A program made the translations under genes and the position numbers. From the NCBI RefSeq assembly GCF_901827175.1, contig NZ_LR594662.1, positions 6,386,001 to 6,450,000 on the forward strand: a stretch of DNA of 64,000 nt. The letters run 5' to 3'. Shown here one piece after another: positions 46,801 through 54,260 of the stretch (positions within the stretch are counted from its first letter, which is position 1; each line of letters begins with the position of its first letter). The notes under the pieces were generated by a model. The model was not told where the DNA came from and made no database searches. It worked only from the letters and a program-made list of their open reading frames with translations. Source of the stretch: Variovorax sp. RA8. Its GTDB lineage: Bacteria > Pseudomonadota > Gammaproteobacteria > Burkholderiales > Burkholderiaceae_C.

Positions 46801-49106
46801 ACCGCCACCGATTCGCGGCCGAGCCTCTCGTGGGCACGCTGGTCAACACGCTGGTGATGCGCACCGACCTCGGGGGCGATCCCAGCTTCACGCAGCTGGT
46901 GCATCGCGTGCGCCGCAACGCGCTGGAGGCCTATACGCACCAGGACGCGCCCTTCGACGAGCTGATCGACGCCCTGGGGCACGACCGCACGCTGCATCCC
47001 GAAGGCCCGGTGCGCGTGCTCTTCAACGTGCTCAATGCGCCGGTGGGCGAGCCGGAGCTTTTCGGGCTGGAGGTGGACGAGTACGACTTCGAGCGCGTGG
47101 CCGCGCAGTTCGACCTGTCGATGCACATCGACACCGAGTTCTCGCACCGCATCCACCTCGAGTATGCGAGCGATCTCTACAGCGAAGCCACCGCCGCGCG
47201 CATGCTCGAGAACTACCTGGCGCTGGTCGAGCGGCTGCTGGCGCAGCCCGAGCGGCGGATCTCGACGCACGAGATGCTCGCGCCGGCGCAGCTCAACCTG
47301 CTGCGCCACGGCTGGAACGGTGCGCGCTCGCCGCTGCCCGCGCGGCAACTGGTGCACGACTACCTGGACCTGGGCGCGCCGGAGGTGCGCGAGCGCGTGG
47401 CGGTGATCGACGCGGCCGGCCGCACGCTGAGCTACGGCGAGCTGGAGGCGCGCTCGAACCGGCTGGCCCATGCGCTGCGCGTGCGCGGCATCGCGCGCGG
47501 CAAACGCGTCGGCCTGTGCATCGCGCGCAGCCCCGACATGCTGGTCGCGCAGCTGGCGGTGATGAAGGCGGGCGCGGCCTACGTGCCGCTGGACCCCGAC
47601 TACCCGGCGGATCGCCTGCGCTTCATGGCGGCCGATGCCGACCTGGCCGCGGTGCTCGCGCAGCAGGACACGCACGACATCCTGGAGGGGCTGGCGATCC
47701 CGATGCTGGCGATCGACGACAAGCGGCTGGCGGCCGGCCACCCGGAACAGCCGCTGGCACCCGACCCGACGCTCGACGCCACACCGCTGGACGAGGCCTA
47801 CCTGATCTACACCTCGGGCTCCACCGGCCAGCCCAAGGGCGTGCGGGTGCCGCACCGCGGGGTGGTCAACTTCCTCGCCGGCATGGTGAAGGCGCCCGGG
47901 CTGACGGCGCAGGACTGCGTGCTGGCGATCACCAGTCCTTCCTTCGACCCCTCGGTGCTGGACCTGCTGCTGCCGCTGGTGGTGCGCGCGAAGGTGATCA
48001 TCGCCTCGCAGCAGCAGGTGCACGATCCGGCCGCGCTGCGCATGCTGCTCGAAACGCACCAGGCCACGCTGCTGCAGGCCACGCCCTCGGGCTGGCGCGC
48101 GCTGATCGAGACCGGCTGGGCCGGCGCTCCGGGCTTCCGCGGGCTGATCGGCGGCGAGTCGCTGCCGCCGGTGCTGGCCGAGCAGCTGCTGGCGCGCATG
48201 GCCGAGCTCTGGAACATCTACGGGCCCACCGAGACCACGGTCTGGGCCACCGCCTGGAAGGTGGCCGAGCCGCGCAAGGTGATCGCGGTCGGGCGGCCGA
48301 TCGACAACGTCATGGTCTGGGTGCTCGACGAGCACGGCCATGCCTGCCCGATCGGCGTGCCCGGCGAGCTCTACATCGGCGGCGCCGGCGTCACCCTCGG
48401 CTACTACCACCGCGACGAGCTGACGGCCGAGCGCTTCGTGCCCGACCCCTTTGGGGAGGAGCACGGCGCCCGGCTCTACCGCACCGGCGACCTGGGCCGC
48501 TGGCGCCACGACGGGCAGCTCGAGCTGATGGGCCGCGCCGACCACCAGGTGAAGCTGCGGGGCTTCCGCGTCGAGATGGGCGAGATCGAATCCGCACTGC
48601 TCGACCACCCCGAGCTGGCGCACTGCGTGGCGGTGACGCGCGCCGAGCGCGAGGACGATGTGCGGCTGGTGGCCTACTTCGTCTCACGCGGCCCGGTGCC
48701 GCCGGCGCCGCCGGTGCTGCGCGAGCACCTGCGCACGCGCCTGCCGCACTACATGATCCCGCAGCACTTCGTCTCGCTCGACGCGATGCCGCTGCTGCCC
48801 AACGGCAAGGTCAACCGCGCCGCGCTGCCCGCGCCGGTGATGGACGTCACCCTGGCCGACGGGCGCAGCTACGTGGCGCCGGCCACGCACGGCGAGCAGC
48901 TCATCGCCGGCATCTGGTCGGAACTGCTGGGCGTCGAGCAGATCGGCCGCACCGACAATTTCTTCGACCTGGGCGGGCACTCGCTGCTGGCCATGCGGGC
49001 GGTCGCGGCGATCGAGGCGTTGATGGGCTGGAAGGTCGCGCCCCGCCGCCTCATCTACGAGAGCCTGCAGCAGATCGCGCGCGAGGAGAACCTTCAGGCG
49101 CGCTGA
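43851..49106 (+). CDS. Fatty acyl-AMP ligase-NRPS fusion (FAAL-ACP-C-A-PCP)
   Basis: A 1751-residue lipo-amino-acid synthetase. Residues 1-590 are a fatty acyl-AMP ligase (YTSGSTSAPRGV near 187, HFHDYG near 229, and the FAAL-type end VHGENHYPQDVE near 475). A first carrier domain has FFELGGNSLRMT near 640-648. A condensation domain follows (about 710-1130) with LHHAITDN near 841, where HHxxxDG is expected. An adenylation domain (about 1180-1640) has IYTSGSTGQPKG near 1319 and IYGPTETT; a hand-read specificity code of D-P-L-Q-I-G-I-V-W-K resembles the glycine code. A final carrier domain has FFDLGGHSLLAM near 1705-1715. There is no thioesterase or reductase. A fatty acid would be activated, loaded and joined to one amino acid. 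The ribosome site is weak and TTATAT at 43796-43801 is a possible -10. Confidence 0.88.
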   Translation: MFHPPSLESLPPAATALSQDSLAYVFEEQCATRPTQLAYGFLAEDLSLAQQCSYVQLRDDVHQIAAWLAAATRPGDRVLLAFPPGLDFVRVFWACLLSGRVAVPVPAPDPIRLHHAAPRLRSVIADSRAALVLTSATLLDAAAAALDPATLAMARWTALPDAAQLAALAQDFVPPGIDGQALAYLQYTSGSTSAPRGVRLSHLNVLANVRAMIAGGHASADSRGLSWLPHFHDYGLAFGVLAPVVAGATGYLMSPVAFLRRPLRWLEAIETYRITHTGAPDSAFVACLQALGDKALGARLDSLVSLNCGAEPVKADTVERVLAVFGAAGMPARVFAPSYGLAEAVLGVSASRLDVAPRIVSADPAALLAHRFDPLPEGAAQGRRLVSCGQAMRDTEILIVDEDQHACADRCIGEIWVRSPGVGGGYWMQPEATEATFGAHLADGTGPFLRTGDLGFLDGGELFVTGRLKDLIIVHGENHYPQDVEWSAERAHPALRPGFGAAFAVETPAGEGVVLALELDRRAQAEADAEAVFRAVRRAIAVEHGLPVHAVALLRAGGLPRTSSGKVQRHRCREAFLTGELPLVAPIDAGAQLPHEESAQEGEDRERLGYVLPRDEREQAVWDIWCEVLGTRAFGVHESFFELGGNSLRMTQVLSRLSARFGVALPLAELFEHASVAAMAAHVAKAEQQPLESRAAAPAGIEPVPRGAPLPASLSQRRMWVIQHFDPATTAYNVPIAIRLRGAFDPALCQQALDAMVQRHEGLRTCFVMGEHEPMQKILPALAVQVEQIDLSRLPERERNAQARVLLAERAAQPFDLSQAPLHRPTLIRLGEREHVLFWLLHHAITDNWAGALLMREALAAYGALAAGREPVSAPPAIGYADYAAWQRSPAAVEARRPHLDYWLERLRDLPDLDLPTDFPRPAKASHRGARVSAGLPPRLREAMRDFGGREAVTPFVVYLSAFVLMLSRHAKSEDIAIGTPIANRHRFAAEPLVGTLVNTLVMRTDLGGDPSFTQLVHRVRRNALEAYTHQDAPFDELIDALGHDRTLHPEGPVRVLFNVLNAPVGEPELFGLEVDEYDFERVAAQFDLSMHIDTEFSHRIHLEYASDLYSEATAARMLENYLALVERLLAQPERRISTHEMLAPAQLNLLRHGWNGARSPLPARQLVHDYLDLGAPEVRERVAVIDAAGRTLSYGELEARSNRLAHALRVRGIARGKRVGLCIARSPDMLVAQLAVMKAGAAYVPLDPDYPADRLRFMAADADLAAVLAQQDTHDILEGLAIPMLAIDDKRLAAGHPEQPLAPDPTLDATPLDEAYLIYTSGSTGQPKGVRVPHRGVVNFLAGMVKAPGLTAQDCVLAITSPSFDPSVLDLLLPLVVRAKVIIASQQQVHDPAALRMLLETHQATLLQATPSGWRALIETGWAGAPGFRGLIGGESLPPVLAEQLLARMAELWNIYGPTETTVWATAWKVAEPRKVIAVGRPIDNVMVWVLDEHGHACPIGVPGELYIGGAGVTLGYYHRDELTAERFVPDPFGEEHGARLYRTGDLGRWRHDGQLELMGRADHQVKLRGFRVEMGEIESALLDHPELAHCVAVTRAEREDDVRLVAYFVSRGPVPPAPPVLREHLRTRLPHYMIPQHFVSLDAMPLLPNGKVNRAALPAPVMDVTLADGRSYVAPATHGEQLIAGIWSELLGVEQIGRTDNFFDLGGHSLLAMRAVAAIEALMGWKVAPRRLIYESLQQIAREENLQAR

Positions 49107-49693
49107 GCCTTGCCGCGGCTGAAGGGCTTGCTCAGGAAGGGCGAGCCTTTCTCGCCGAAGCGCCAGGGCACGTCGGCCGCCTTGGTGATGCCGATGCGCG
49201 GCCCGGCCTCGACCACCACGGCCGGGTGATCGTCGGGCGCGGCGAGCAGTGCGAAGGGCGGCCGGTCGAGCCGCTTGCCGTTGAAGCCGGCATCGATGCC
49301 GAGCGCCTGGCCCACCCGGCCGGGACCTGCGCACAGCAGACGGATGTCGTCGACGCCGCGCCGCGCGCGCATGCGCTCGAGTCCAGCAGTGGGCGCCAGC
49401 GCGCGGATCAGCACCCCGGCGCCGTGGCCCTCCTCGCGGCAAACGAAATTGAGGCACCAGTGAATGCCGTAGGAACGGTAGACGTAGACCCGGCCGGGCG
49501 GACCGAACATGGCGGCATTGCGCGGCGTGAGGCCGCCGAAGGTGTGGGAGGCCGGGTCCTCGCGGTCGTACGCTTCGGTCTCGACGATGCGGCCGCCGAC
49601 ACCGCCGACCAGCAGCACCAGGCCGAGCAGGCGCGGTGCCACCTCGTGCGAAGGTGCGAAGAAATCGATGTCGGCGGGGATGCGTGCTTTCAC
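49094..49693 (-). CDS. DNA-3-methyladenine glycosylase (AAG/MPG type)
   Basis: A 199-residue base-excision-repair enzyme. FFAPSHEVAPRLLGLVLL near the start, IVETEAYDREDPASHTFGG (about 45-63) with the catalytic Glu, VYVYRSYGIHWCLNFVC (about 75-91), and GPGRVGQALGID further on are AAG hallmarks. It removes alkylated purines. I start at GTG 49693; the longer frame begins with TTG inside a tandem repeat. Its 3' end overlaps the convergent FAAL-NRPS gene by 13 bp. Confidence 0.9.
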   Translation of the reverse strand: MKARIPADIDFFAPSHEVAPRLLGLVLLVGGVGGRIVETEAYDREDPASHTFGGLTPRNAAMFGPPGRVYVYRSYGIHWCLNFVCREEGHGAGVLIRALAPTAGLERMRARRGVDDIRLLCAGPGRVGQALGIDAGFNGKRLDRPPFALLAAPDDHPAVVVEAGPRIGITKAADVPWRFGEKGSPFLSKPFSRGKAQRA

Positions 49694-49700
49694 GGTGCCA

Positions 49701-49834
49701 CCGTGCGGCTCATAAGGCAACCTCCGCCCTGCGGGCTGCGCCGCTGTTCGCCTTCGGAGCGGCCGTGCGGCTCATGGAGCACCTCCGCCTTCGGCTGCGG
49801 TGCTGTTCGCCTTCGGAGCGGCCGTGCGGCTCAC
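49701..49834. repeat. Two-and-a-bit-copy tandem repeat of about 60 bp
   Basis: Unit 1 (49701-49762, 62 bp) and unit 2 (49763-49821, 59 bp) both begin CCGTGCGGCTCAT and end TGTTCGCCTTCGGAGCGG, and a third copy starts at 49822 and breaks off after 13 bp, inside the end of the TetR gene. Units differ by a few substitutions and a 3-bp length change. It lies between the TetR stop and the glycosylase start. Confidence 0.8.
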
Positions 49835-50487
49835 AGTCCCTTTTCCACCATTTCCAGGAGCTTGCGGCCCAGCTCGTCGGTTTGCTCGCGGGGCACGCCG
49901 CGCAGCGGGCCGTCGATGATCAGCAGCGCCAGGCCATGGACCGCCGACCAGGCCAGGAACTCGGCGCCGGGGCGCCGTTCGGGAGGCAGCACACCGGCGG
50001 CCACCATCTGGTCGAGCGCGGCGCCCAGCAGCTCGAACGGGTTGAGACCGCTCGCGCCGCCCTTGGCGTCGGTGGGCGGGTCCTCCAGCTCCACCGGGGC
50101 GCCGAAGGCGGTGCGGAACAGGCCGGTCTGCTCCTGGGCGAAGCGCAGGTAGCCGGCACCGATGGCGCGAACGCTCGCGCGGGCGATTTCCTCAGGCGAC
50201 CCGTCGCGCGGCACGGCCGCGAGCTCGGCCTCCATGGCGCCGGCCGCTGCCGACAGGGCCGCGGCGCGCACGGCCAGCAGCAGCGCCTGGCGGCTGGTGA
50301 AGTGCCGGTAGGCCGCATTGGGCACGACGCCGGCACGACGGGTGGCCTCGCGCAGCACCACCGCGTCCGGGCCGCCCTGGCGGGCCAGCTCGACACCCGC
50401 TTCCAGCAGCGCCCGGCGCAGATCGCCATGGCGATAGGTGCTGCGTGCCGGCGGCGGGGGGTTGGAGAGTGTCGGGGTGTTTTTCAT
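49831..50487 (-). CDS. TetR/AcrR family transcriptional regulator
   Basis: A 218-residue protein. Residues about 18-62 form the DNA-binding domain (TYRHGDLRRALLEAGVELAR, then VVLREATRRAGVVPNAAYRH with FTSRQALL), and the rest the ligand-binding helices (with WSAVHGLALLIIDGPL near 185). I use ATG 50487, with an in-frame ATG at 50502 as alternative. It is divergent from a VOC-family gene, with paired inverted repeats in the gap, so it probably represses itself and that gene. Confidence 0.88.
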   Translation of the reverse strand: MKNTPTLSNPPPPARSTYRHGDLRRALLEAGVELARQGGPDAVVLREATRRAGVVPNAAYRHFTSRQALLLAVRAAALSAAAGAMEAELAAVPRDGSPEEIARASVRAIGAGYLRFAQEQTGLFRTAFGAPVELEDPPTDAKGGASGLNPFELLGAALDQMVAAGVLPPERRPGAEFLAWSAVHGLALLIIDGPLRGVPREQTDELGRKLLEMVEKGL

Positions 50488-50535
50488 GTGGACAGCGTCC
50501 ATTATCTTTGTTATTGTTTTGTGGACGTTGTACAC
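50488..50535. promoter_or_regulatory. Two candidate TetR operators
   Basis: GTGGAC-AGC-GTCCAT (50488-50502) and GTGGAC-GTT-GTACAC (50521-50535) share the same half-site, the same 3-bp spacer and are exactly 33 bp apart. The region is AT-rich, fitting overlapping divergent promoters. Confidence 0.65.
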
Positions 50536-50586
50536 AACAACGGAATTTCCCTCAACCCAACGTGTTTTTCTCCAAAGGAAGCCGGC

Positions 50587-50994
50587 ATGAGCACCAAGAT
50601 CTTCGTGAACCTCCCCGTCAAGGACCTCGAGAAGTCCAAGGCCTTCTACGGGGCCCTCGGCTACAGCTTCGACCCGCGCTTCACCAACGAGCAGGGCGCC
50701 TGCATGGTGATCAGCGAGGACATCCACGCGATGCTCCTGGTCGAGAGCTTCTTCAGGACCTTCACGCCCAAGGCCATCGCCGACGCCTCGAAGAGCACCG
50801 AGGTGCTGCTGTGCCTTTCTTGCGAGAGCCGGGCCGAGATCGATGCCCAGGTCGCCAAGGCCTTGGCCGCCGGCGGCAGCACGCCCACCGAGGCAAGGGA
50901 CCACGGCTTCATGTACCAGCACGGCTTCGAGGACTTGGACGGCCATATGTGGGAGCTCGCGTACATGGACATGAGCGCCTTCCCGCAGGCCTGA
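50587..50994 (+). CDS. VOC family protein (glyoxalase-like)
   Basis: A 135-residue vicinal-oxygen-chelate protein. KIFVNLPVKDLEKSKAFYGA (residues 4-23) is the first motif; GFMYQHGFEDLDGHMWELAY near the end holds the metal-ligand Glu. Such stand-alone VOC proteins under TetR control often detoxify electrophiles or are of unknown function. AAAGGAAG precedes the ATG. It is followed by another VOC gene after 51 nt, so both may be one transcript. Confidence 0.88.
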   Translation: MSTKIFVNLPVKDLEKSKAFYGALGYSFDPRFTNEQGACMVISEDIHAMLLVESFFRTFTPKAIADASKSTEVLLCLSCESRAEIDAQVAKALAAGGSTPTEARDHGFMYQHGFEDLDGHMWELAYMDMSAFPQA

Positions 50995-51045
50995 GCGCCG
51001 CACGAATCGAATCCCTCACCCACCCCCACCCCAAAGGAGATTGCC

Positions 51046-51492
51046 ATGCATGTCCAGCCCTACCTGTTCTTCGAAGGCCGCTGCGAGGAGGCGCTCGAGT
51101 TCTACCGCGCCAAGCTCGGCGCCGAGGTGACGATGCTGATGCGCTTCAAGGACAGCCCCGAACCGGCGGGCAGCGCCGAGATGTGCGGCGGCGCCGAGAT
51201 GTCCGGCCCGCCTGCCGGGAACAATGTGATGCACGCGGAGTTCAGGATCGGCGACACCACGTTGCTGGCCTCCGACGGCCTGGCCAAGGAGGCGCCCGTC
51301 TTCCGCGGCTTCTCGCTGTCGCTCACGGCGGCGGACGAAGCCGATGCCAAGCGCAAGTTCGCGGCGCTCGGCGAAGGCGGCCAGGTCCAGATGCCGCTCG
51401 GGCCGACCTTCTTTTCGCCTTGCTTCGGCATGGTGCAGGACCGCTTCGGTGTCAGCTGGATGGTCGGCGTGTTCGACGCGCCGAAGGGCTGA
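51046..51492 (+). CDS. VOC family protein, PhnB/3-demethylubiquinone-like
   Basis: A 148-residue protein of the PhnB-type VOC branch: VQPYLFFEGRCEEALEFYRA (residues 3-22), FKDSPEPAG, and GMVQDRFGVSWMVG near residue 133. AAAGGAG lies 5-11 nt before the ATG. PhnB-like proteins are of uncertain function and are not tied to phosphonate lyase here. It probably belongs to the TetR-controlled unit with the preceding gene. After it, 257 bp hold no gene. Confidence 0.88.
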   Translation: MHVQPYLFFEGRCEEALEFYRAKLGAEVTMLMRFKDSPEPAGSAEMCGGAEMSGPPAGNNVMHAEFRIGDTTLLASDGLAKEAPVFRGFSLSLTAADEADAKRKFAALGEGGQVQMPLGPTFFSPCFGMVQDRFGVSWMVGVFDAPKG

Positions 51493-51749
51493 GCGTCCAG
51501 GGCGGGTTCAAACCCGCCGCGCACCGCGTCGCGAGCGCGCCAGGGCGACGAATTCGATCAGGCCCCACACCAACGCACCGCCGAGCGCGCGAAAGGCACG
51601 GGGGTTCGGAGGCCAAAAGAGGGAAGGTTGCATGGTATGACTGGGCGCCCTCGATGGGCGTCCCTTTCGCCACGCTAAGGGACTTGTATGACACGTTGAT
51701 GGCAGGCGTTGCCGCTATCCTGCGCGCACCCTTTCCCTGCCATTGACGC

Positions 51750-52769
51750 GTGAATTCCACGGACCTGCCTGAATTGCTGGAGCTGGCGCAGTTGGTCCCG
51801 CTGGCCGGCGCGCACCTGGAGACGCGCGTCCTGTGCGAAGTGGCAGCCGGCGCGCGGCACTTCCCGATCCAGGCCTTTCTGCTCGGCAGCACCCGGCCGG
51901 ACGCACCGGCCGTCGGCTTCTTCGGCGGCGTGCACGGGCTGGAGCGCATCGGCGCGCAGGTCGCGATCGCCTACCTGCGCAGCCTGGTGATGCGGCTCGC
52001 CTGGGACGAGACGCTGCACAGGCAGCTCGAGACGATGCGGCTGGTGTTCATGCCGCTGGTCAATCCGGGCGGCATGTGGCTGGGCACGCGCGCCAACCCC
52101 AACGGCGTCGACCTGATGCGCAACGCGCCGGTCGAATCGAAGGAGCACGTGCCCTACCTGATCGGCGGCCAGCGCATCAGCGCGAAGCTGCCCTGGTACC
52201 GCGGCGCTGCGGGCGACCCGATGGAATGCGAGAGCGCGGCGCTGTGCACGCTGGTCGAGACCGAGCTGCTGGGCCGGCCGCTCAGCGTCGCGGTGGACTG
52301 CCACTCGGGCTTCGGCCTGACCGACCGCATCTGGTTCCCCTATGCGCACACCGCGCGGCCCATCGGGCATCTGGCGGAGATGCACGCCCTGTGCGAGATC
52401 CTCGACCAGAGCCTGCTGCACCATCGCTACAAGCTGGAGCCGCAGAGCCGGCAGTACCTGGCCCACGGGGATCTCTGGGACCACCTCTACCTGGGCGCCG
52501 ACCAACGGCCGGGCAGCGTGTTCCTGCCGGTGACGCTGGAGATGGGGTCGTGGCTGTGGGTCAAGAAGAACCCGCGCCAGCTCTTCTCGCGCCACGGCAT
52601 CTTCAACCCGGTGATCGAGCACCGGCACCAGCGCGTGCTGCGCCAGCACATCGCGTGGCTGGATTTCATCACCCGCGCTGTCGGCAGTCACGAACGCTGG
52701 CTGCCCACCGGCCCACGACGTGTGCATCATGAGCAGCAGGCGATGGTGCGCTGGTACGGGAGGCTTTGA
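51750..52769 (+). CDS. M14-type zinc carboxypeptidase-like protein
   Basis: A 339-residue enzyme. GGVHGLERIG (residues 59-68) supplies His62 and Glu65, VDCHSGFGLTD (183-193) the third zinc ligand His185 and the substrate-binding region, and VTLEMGSW near 270 the catalytic Glu. LVNPGGMWLGTRANPNGVDL (104-122) is characteristic of M14. No signal peptide, so it acts in the cytoplasm, unlike digestive carboxypeptidases. The start is GTG. Its stop overlaps the start of the next hydrolase gene. Confidence 0.87.
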   Translation: MNSTDLPELLELAQLVPLAGAHLETRVLCEVAAGARHFPIQAFLLGSTRPDAPAVGFFGGVHGLERIGAQVAIAYLRSLVMRLAWDETLHRQLETMRLVFMPLVNPGGMWLGTRANPNGVDLMRNAPVESKEHVPYLIGGQRISAKLPWYRGAAGDPMECESAALCTLVETELLGRPLSVAVDCHSGFGLTDRIWFPYAHTARPIGHLAEMHALCEILDQSLLHHRYKLEPQSRQYLAHGDLWDHLYLGADQRPGSVFLPVTLEMGSWLWVKKNPRQLFSRHGIFNPVIEHRHQRVLRQHIAWLDFITRAVGSHERWLPTGPRRVHHEQQAMVRWYGRL

Positions 52770-53566
52770 TGGACACCTGGGTGCTGATACGCGGACTCAC
52801 GCGCGAGAGCGGGCACTGGGGGCGCTTCGTCGGGCTGCTGCAGGACCACTTTCCCGCCGCGCGGATCGTGGCGCTCGACCTTCCGGGCAACGGGCGGCTG
52901 AACGACATGCGCAGCCCGACGCGCATCGAGGCCACGATGGAAGCCTGCCGCGAGCAGCTTCGCGCGCTCGGCATCGCACCGCCCTACCACCTGCTCGCGA
53001 TGTCGCTCGGCGCGATGGTGGCAGTGGACTGGGCGGTGCAGCACCCGCGCGAGCTCGCGGGCTGCGTGCTGATCAACACCAGCCTGCGGCCCTTCAGTCC
53101 CTTTTACGAACGCTTGCGCCCAGGAAACTACGGCGCACTGCTCGGCCTGGCCTTCGGGCGCCAGGGCGCTCGCGAGCGGGAGGCGACGATCCTGCGGCTC
53201 ACCACCCGCCACCCCGGTGGCGGCATGGCCGTGCTCGACGACTGGACGGCGATCCGCGAGGCGCGACCGGTGTCGGCGTCGAACGCAGTGCGCCAGGTGC
53301 TGGCGGCGGCGCGCTACCGGGCGCCTGCGCAGGCGCCTTTCGCGCCGCTGCTGGTGCTGGCAAGCACCCGCGACGGCTTGGTGAATCCGCGCTGCTCGCG
53401 TCGGCTGGCACGCCAATGGGGGGCGGAAATCGCGGAGCACCCCAGCGCCGGGCATGACCTGCCGCTGGACGATGGGGCGTGGCTTGCGGCGCAGGTGGGG
53501 CGCTGGGCCGCGCAGGGCCTCAAGCGGGCATCAGCTGCTCCACCAGGCCGTCCAGGCGCTCCTTGA
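52769..53566 (+). CDS. Alpha/beta fold hydrolase
   Basis: A 265-residue protein. WVLIRGLTRESGHWG near the start is the oxyanion region, LLAMSLGAMVAVDW near residue 95 the nucleophile elbow with Ser, LASTRDGLVNPRC near 200 the acid, and PSAGHDLPLDD near 228 the His. The ATG overlaps the preceding carboxypeptidase stop (TGATG), so the two act together, perhaps on an N-acyl or ester-linked peptide. Its 3' end overlaps the convergent DUF45 gene by 47 bp. The C-terminal 20 residues are Ala/Pro-rich. Confidence 0.85.
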   Translation: MDTWVLIRGLTRESGHWGRFVGLLQDHFPAARIVALDLPGNGRLNDMRSPTRIEATMEACREQLRALGIAPPYHLLAMSLGAMVAVDWAVQHPRELAGCVLINTSLRPFSPFYERLRPGNYGALLGLAFGRQGAREREATILRLTTRHPGGGMAVLDDWTAIREARPVSASNAVRQVLAAARYRAPAQAPFAPLLVLASTRDGLVNPRCSRRLARQWGAEIAEHPSAGHDLPLDDGAWLAAQVGRWAAQGLKRASAAPPGRPGAP

Positions 53567-54260
53567 CCCGGCGCCAATCGGGCATCAGCGTGTCCAGCAG
53601 CCGATGGAAGCGCGGACCATGGTTGTGCTCGCCGAGATGGCACAACTCGTGGATCAGCACGTAGTCGATGCATTCGCGCGGCGCCTTCACGAGATTCGGG
53701 TTGAGCGTGAGGCGGCCTGCCGGCGAGCAGCTGCCCCATCGCTTCTTCGTGACGCGCAGCTGCATCGGCGGCGGCGTGCGGACCCAGCTGAGCAAGGGCG
53801 CCAGCGCCGCGAGGCGCGCAGCCAGCACCTCGCCGGCGCGCTTTCGGTACCAGGCGTCGAGCAACGCCCGCACGCGGGCCATATCGCCCTTCGCAACCGC
53901 GACTTCGATGCGCGTGCCGCTCAAGCGCACGTGGCCGTCCCGGCCTTCATCGACGATGACCTTGAGCACATAGCGCCGGCCGAGATAGAACAGGGACTCG
54001 CCGCTGACATGCGCGCGCGGCAATGCATGCGCGAGACGCGCTCGAACAGCCGCGACCTGGCCGCTGATCCAGCGCGCGCGCTGCTGCACCGCAGCCTGCA
54101 CCGCGGCCTCGGACGTCTCTTTCGGCACATCGACCACCACGCGCCCATCGGGCTCGACGTGAATGGCGATGCGCTGCGCCCTGCGCGCCGGCTGGACGCG
54201 CAAGCTGAACGCGATCCGTTCATCGCCGTAGCGAAGACTTCGCTGGACTGCAACGCTCAT
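53520..54260 (-). CDS. YgjP/DUF45 family metallopeptidase
   Basis: A 246-residue zinc protease-like protein. IHELCHLGEHNHGPRFH (203-219) gives the HExxH-type HELCH (204-208) and a further His219. KKRWGSCSPAGRLTLNPNL (172-190) is the DUF45 hallmark before it. DUF45 genes are frequent partners of type I restriction systems, where their role is unclear (possibly subunit turnover). Its ATG overlaps the hsdR stop (ATGA), so it is part of the operon. The 3' end overlaps a convergent gene. Confidence 0.88.
   Translation of the reverse strand: MSVAVQRSLRYGDERIAFSLRVQPARRAQRIAIHVEPDGRVVVDVPKETSEAAVQAAVQQRARWISGQVAAVRARLAHALPRAHVSGESLFYLGRRYVLKVIVDEGRDGHVRLSGTRIEVAVAKGDMARVRALLDAWYRKRAGEVLAARLAALAPLLSWVRTPPPMQLRVTKKRWGSCSPAGRLTLNPNLVKAPRECIDYVLIHELCHLGEHNHGPRFHRLLDTLMPDWRRVKERLDGLVEQLMPA

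Noticed and set aside
44229..48623. 1464-codon minus-strand open frame antisense to the FAAL-NRPS
   Set aside because: It is a GC-driven shadow; the composition is His/Arg/Gln/Leu-rich low complexity, and the plus strand encodes clear catalytic motifs throughout.
49690..49835. CRISPR array
   Set aside because: Only two full adjacent copies of about 60 bp without unique spacers; a simple tandem repeat fits better.
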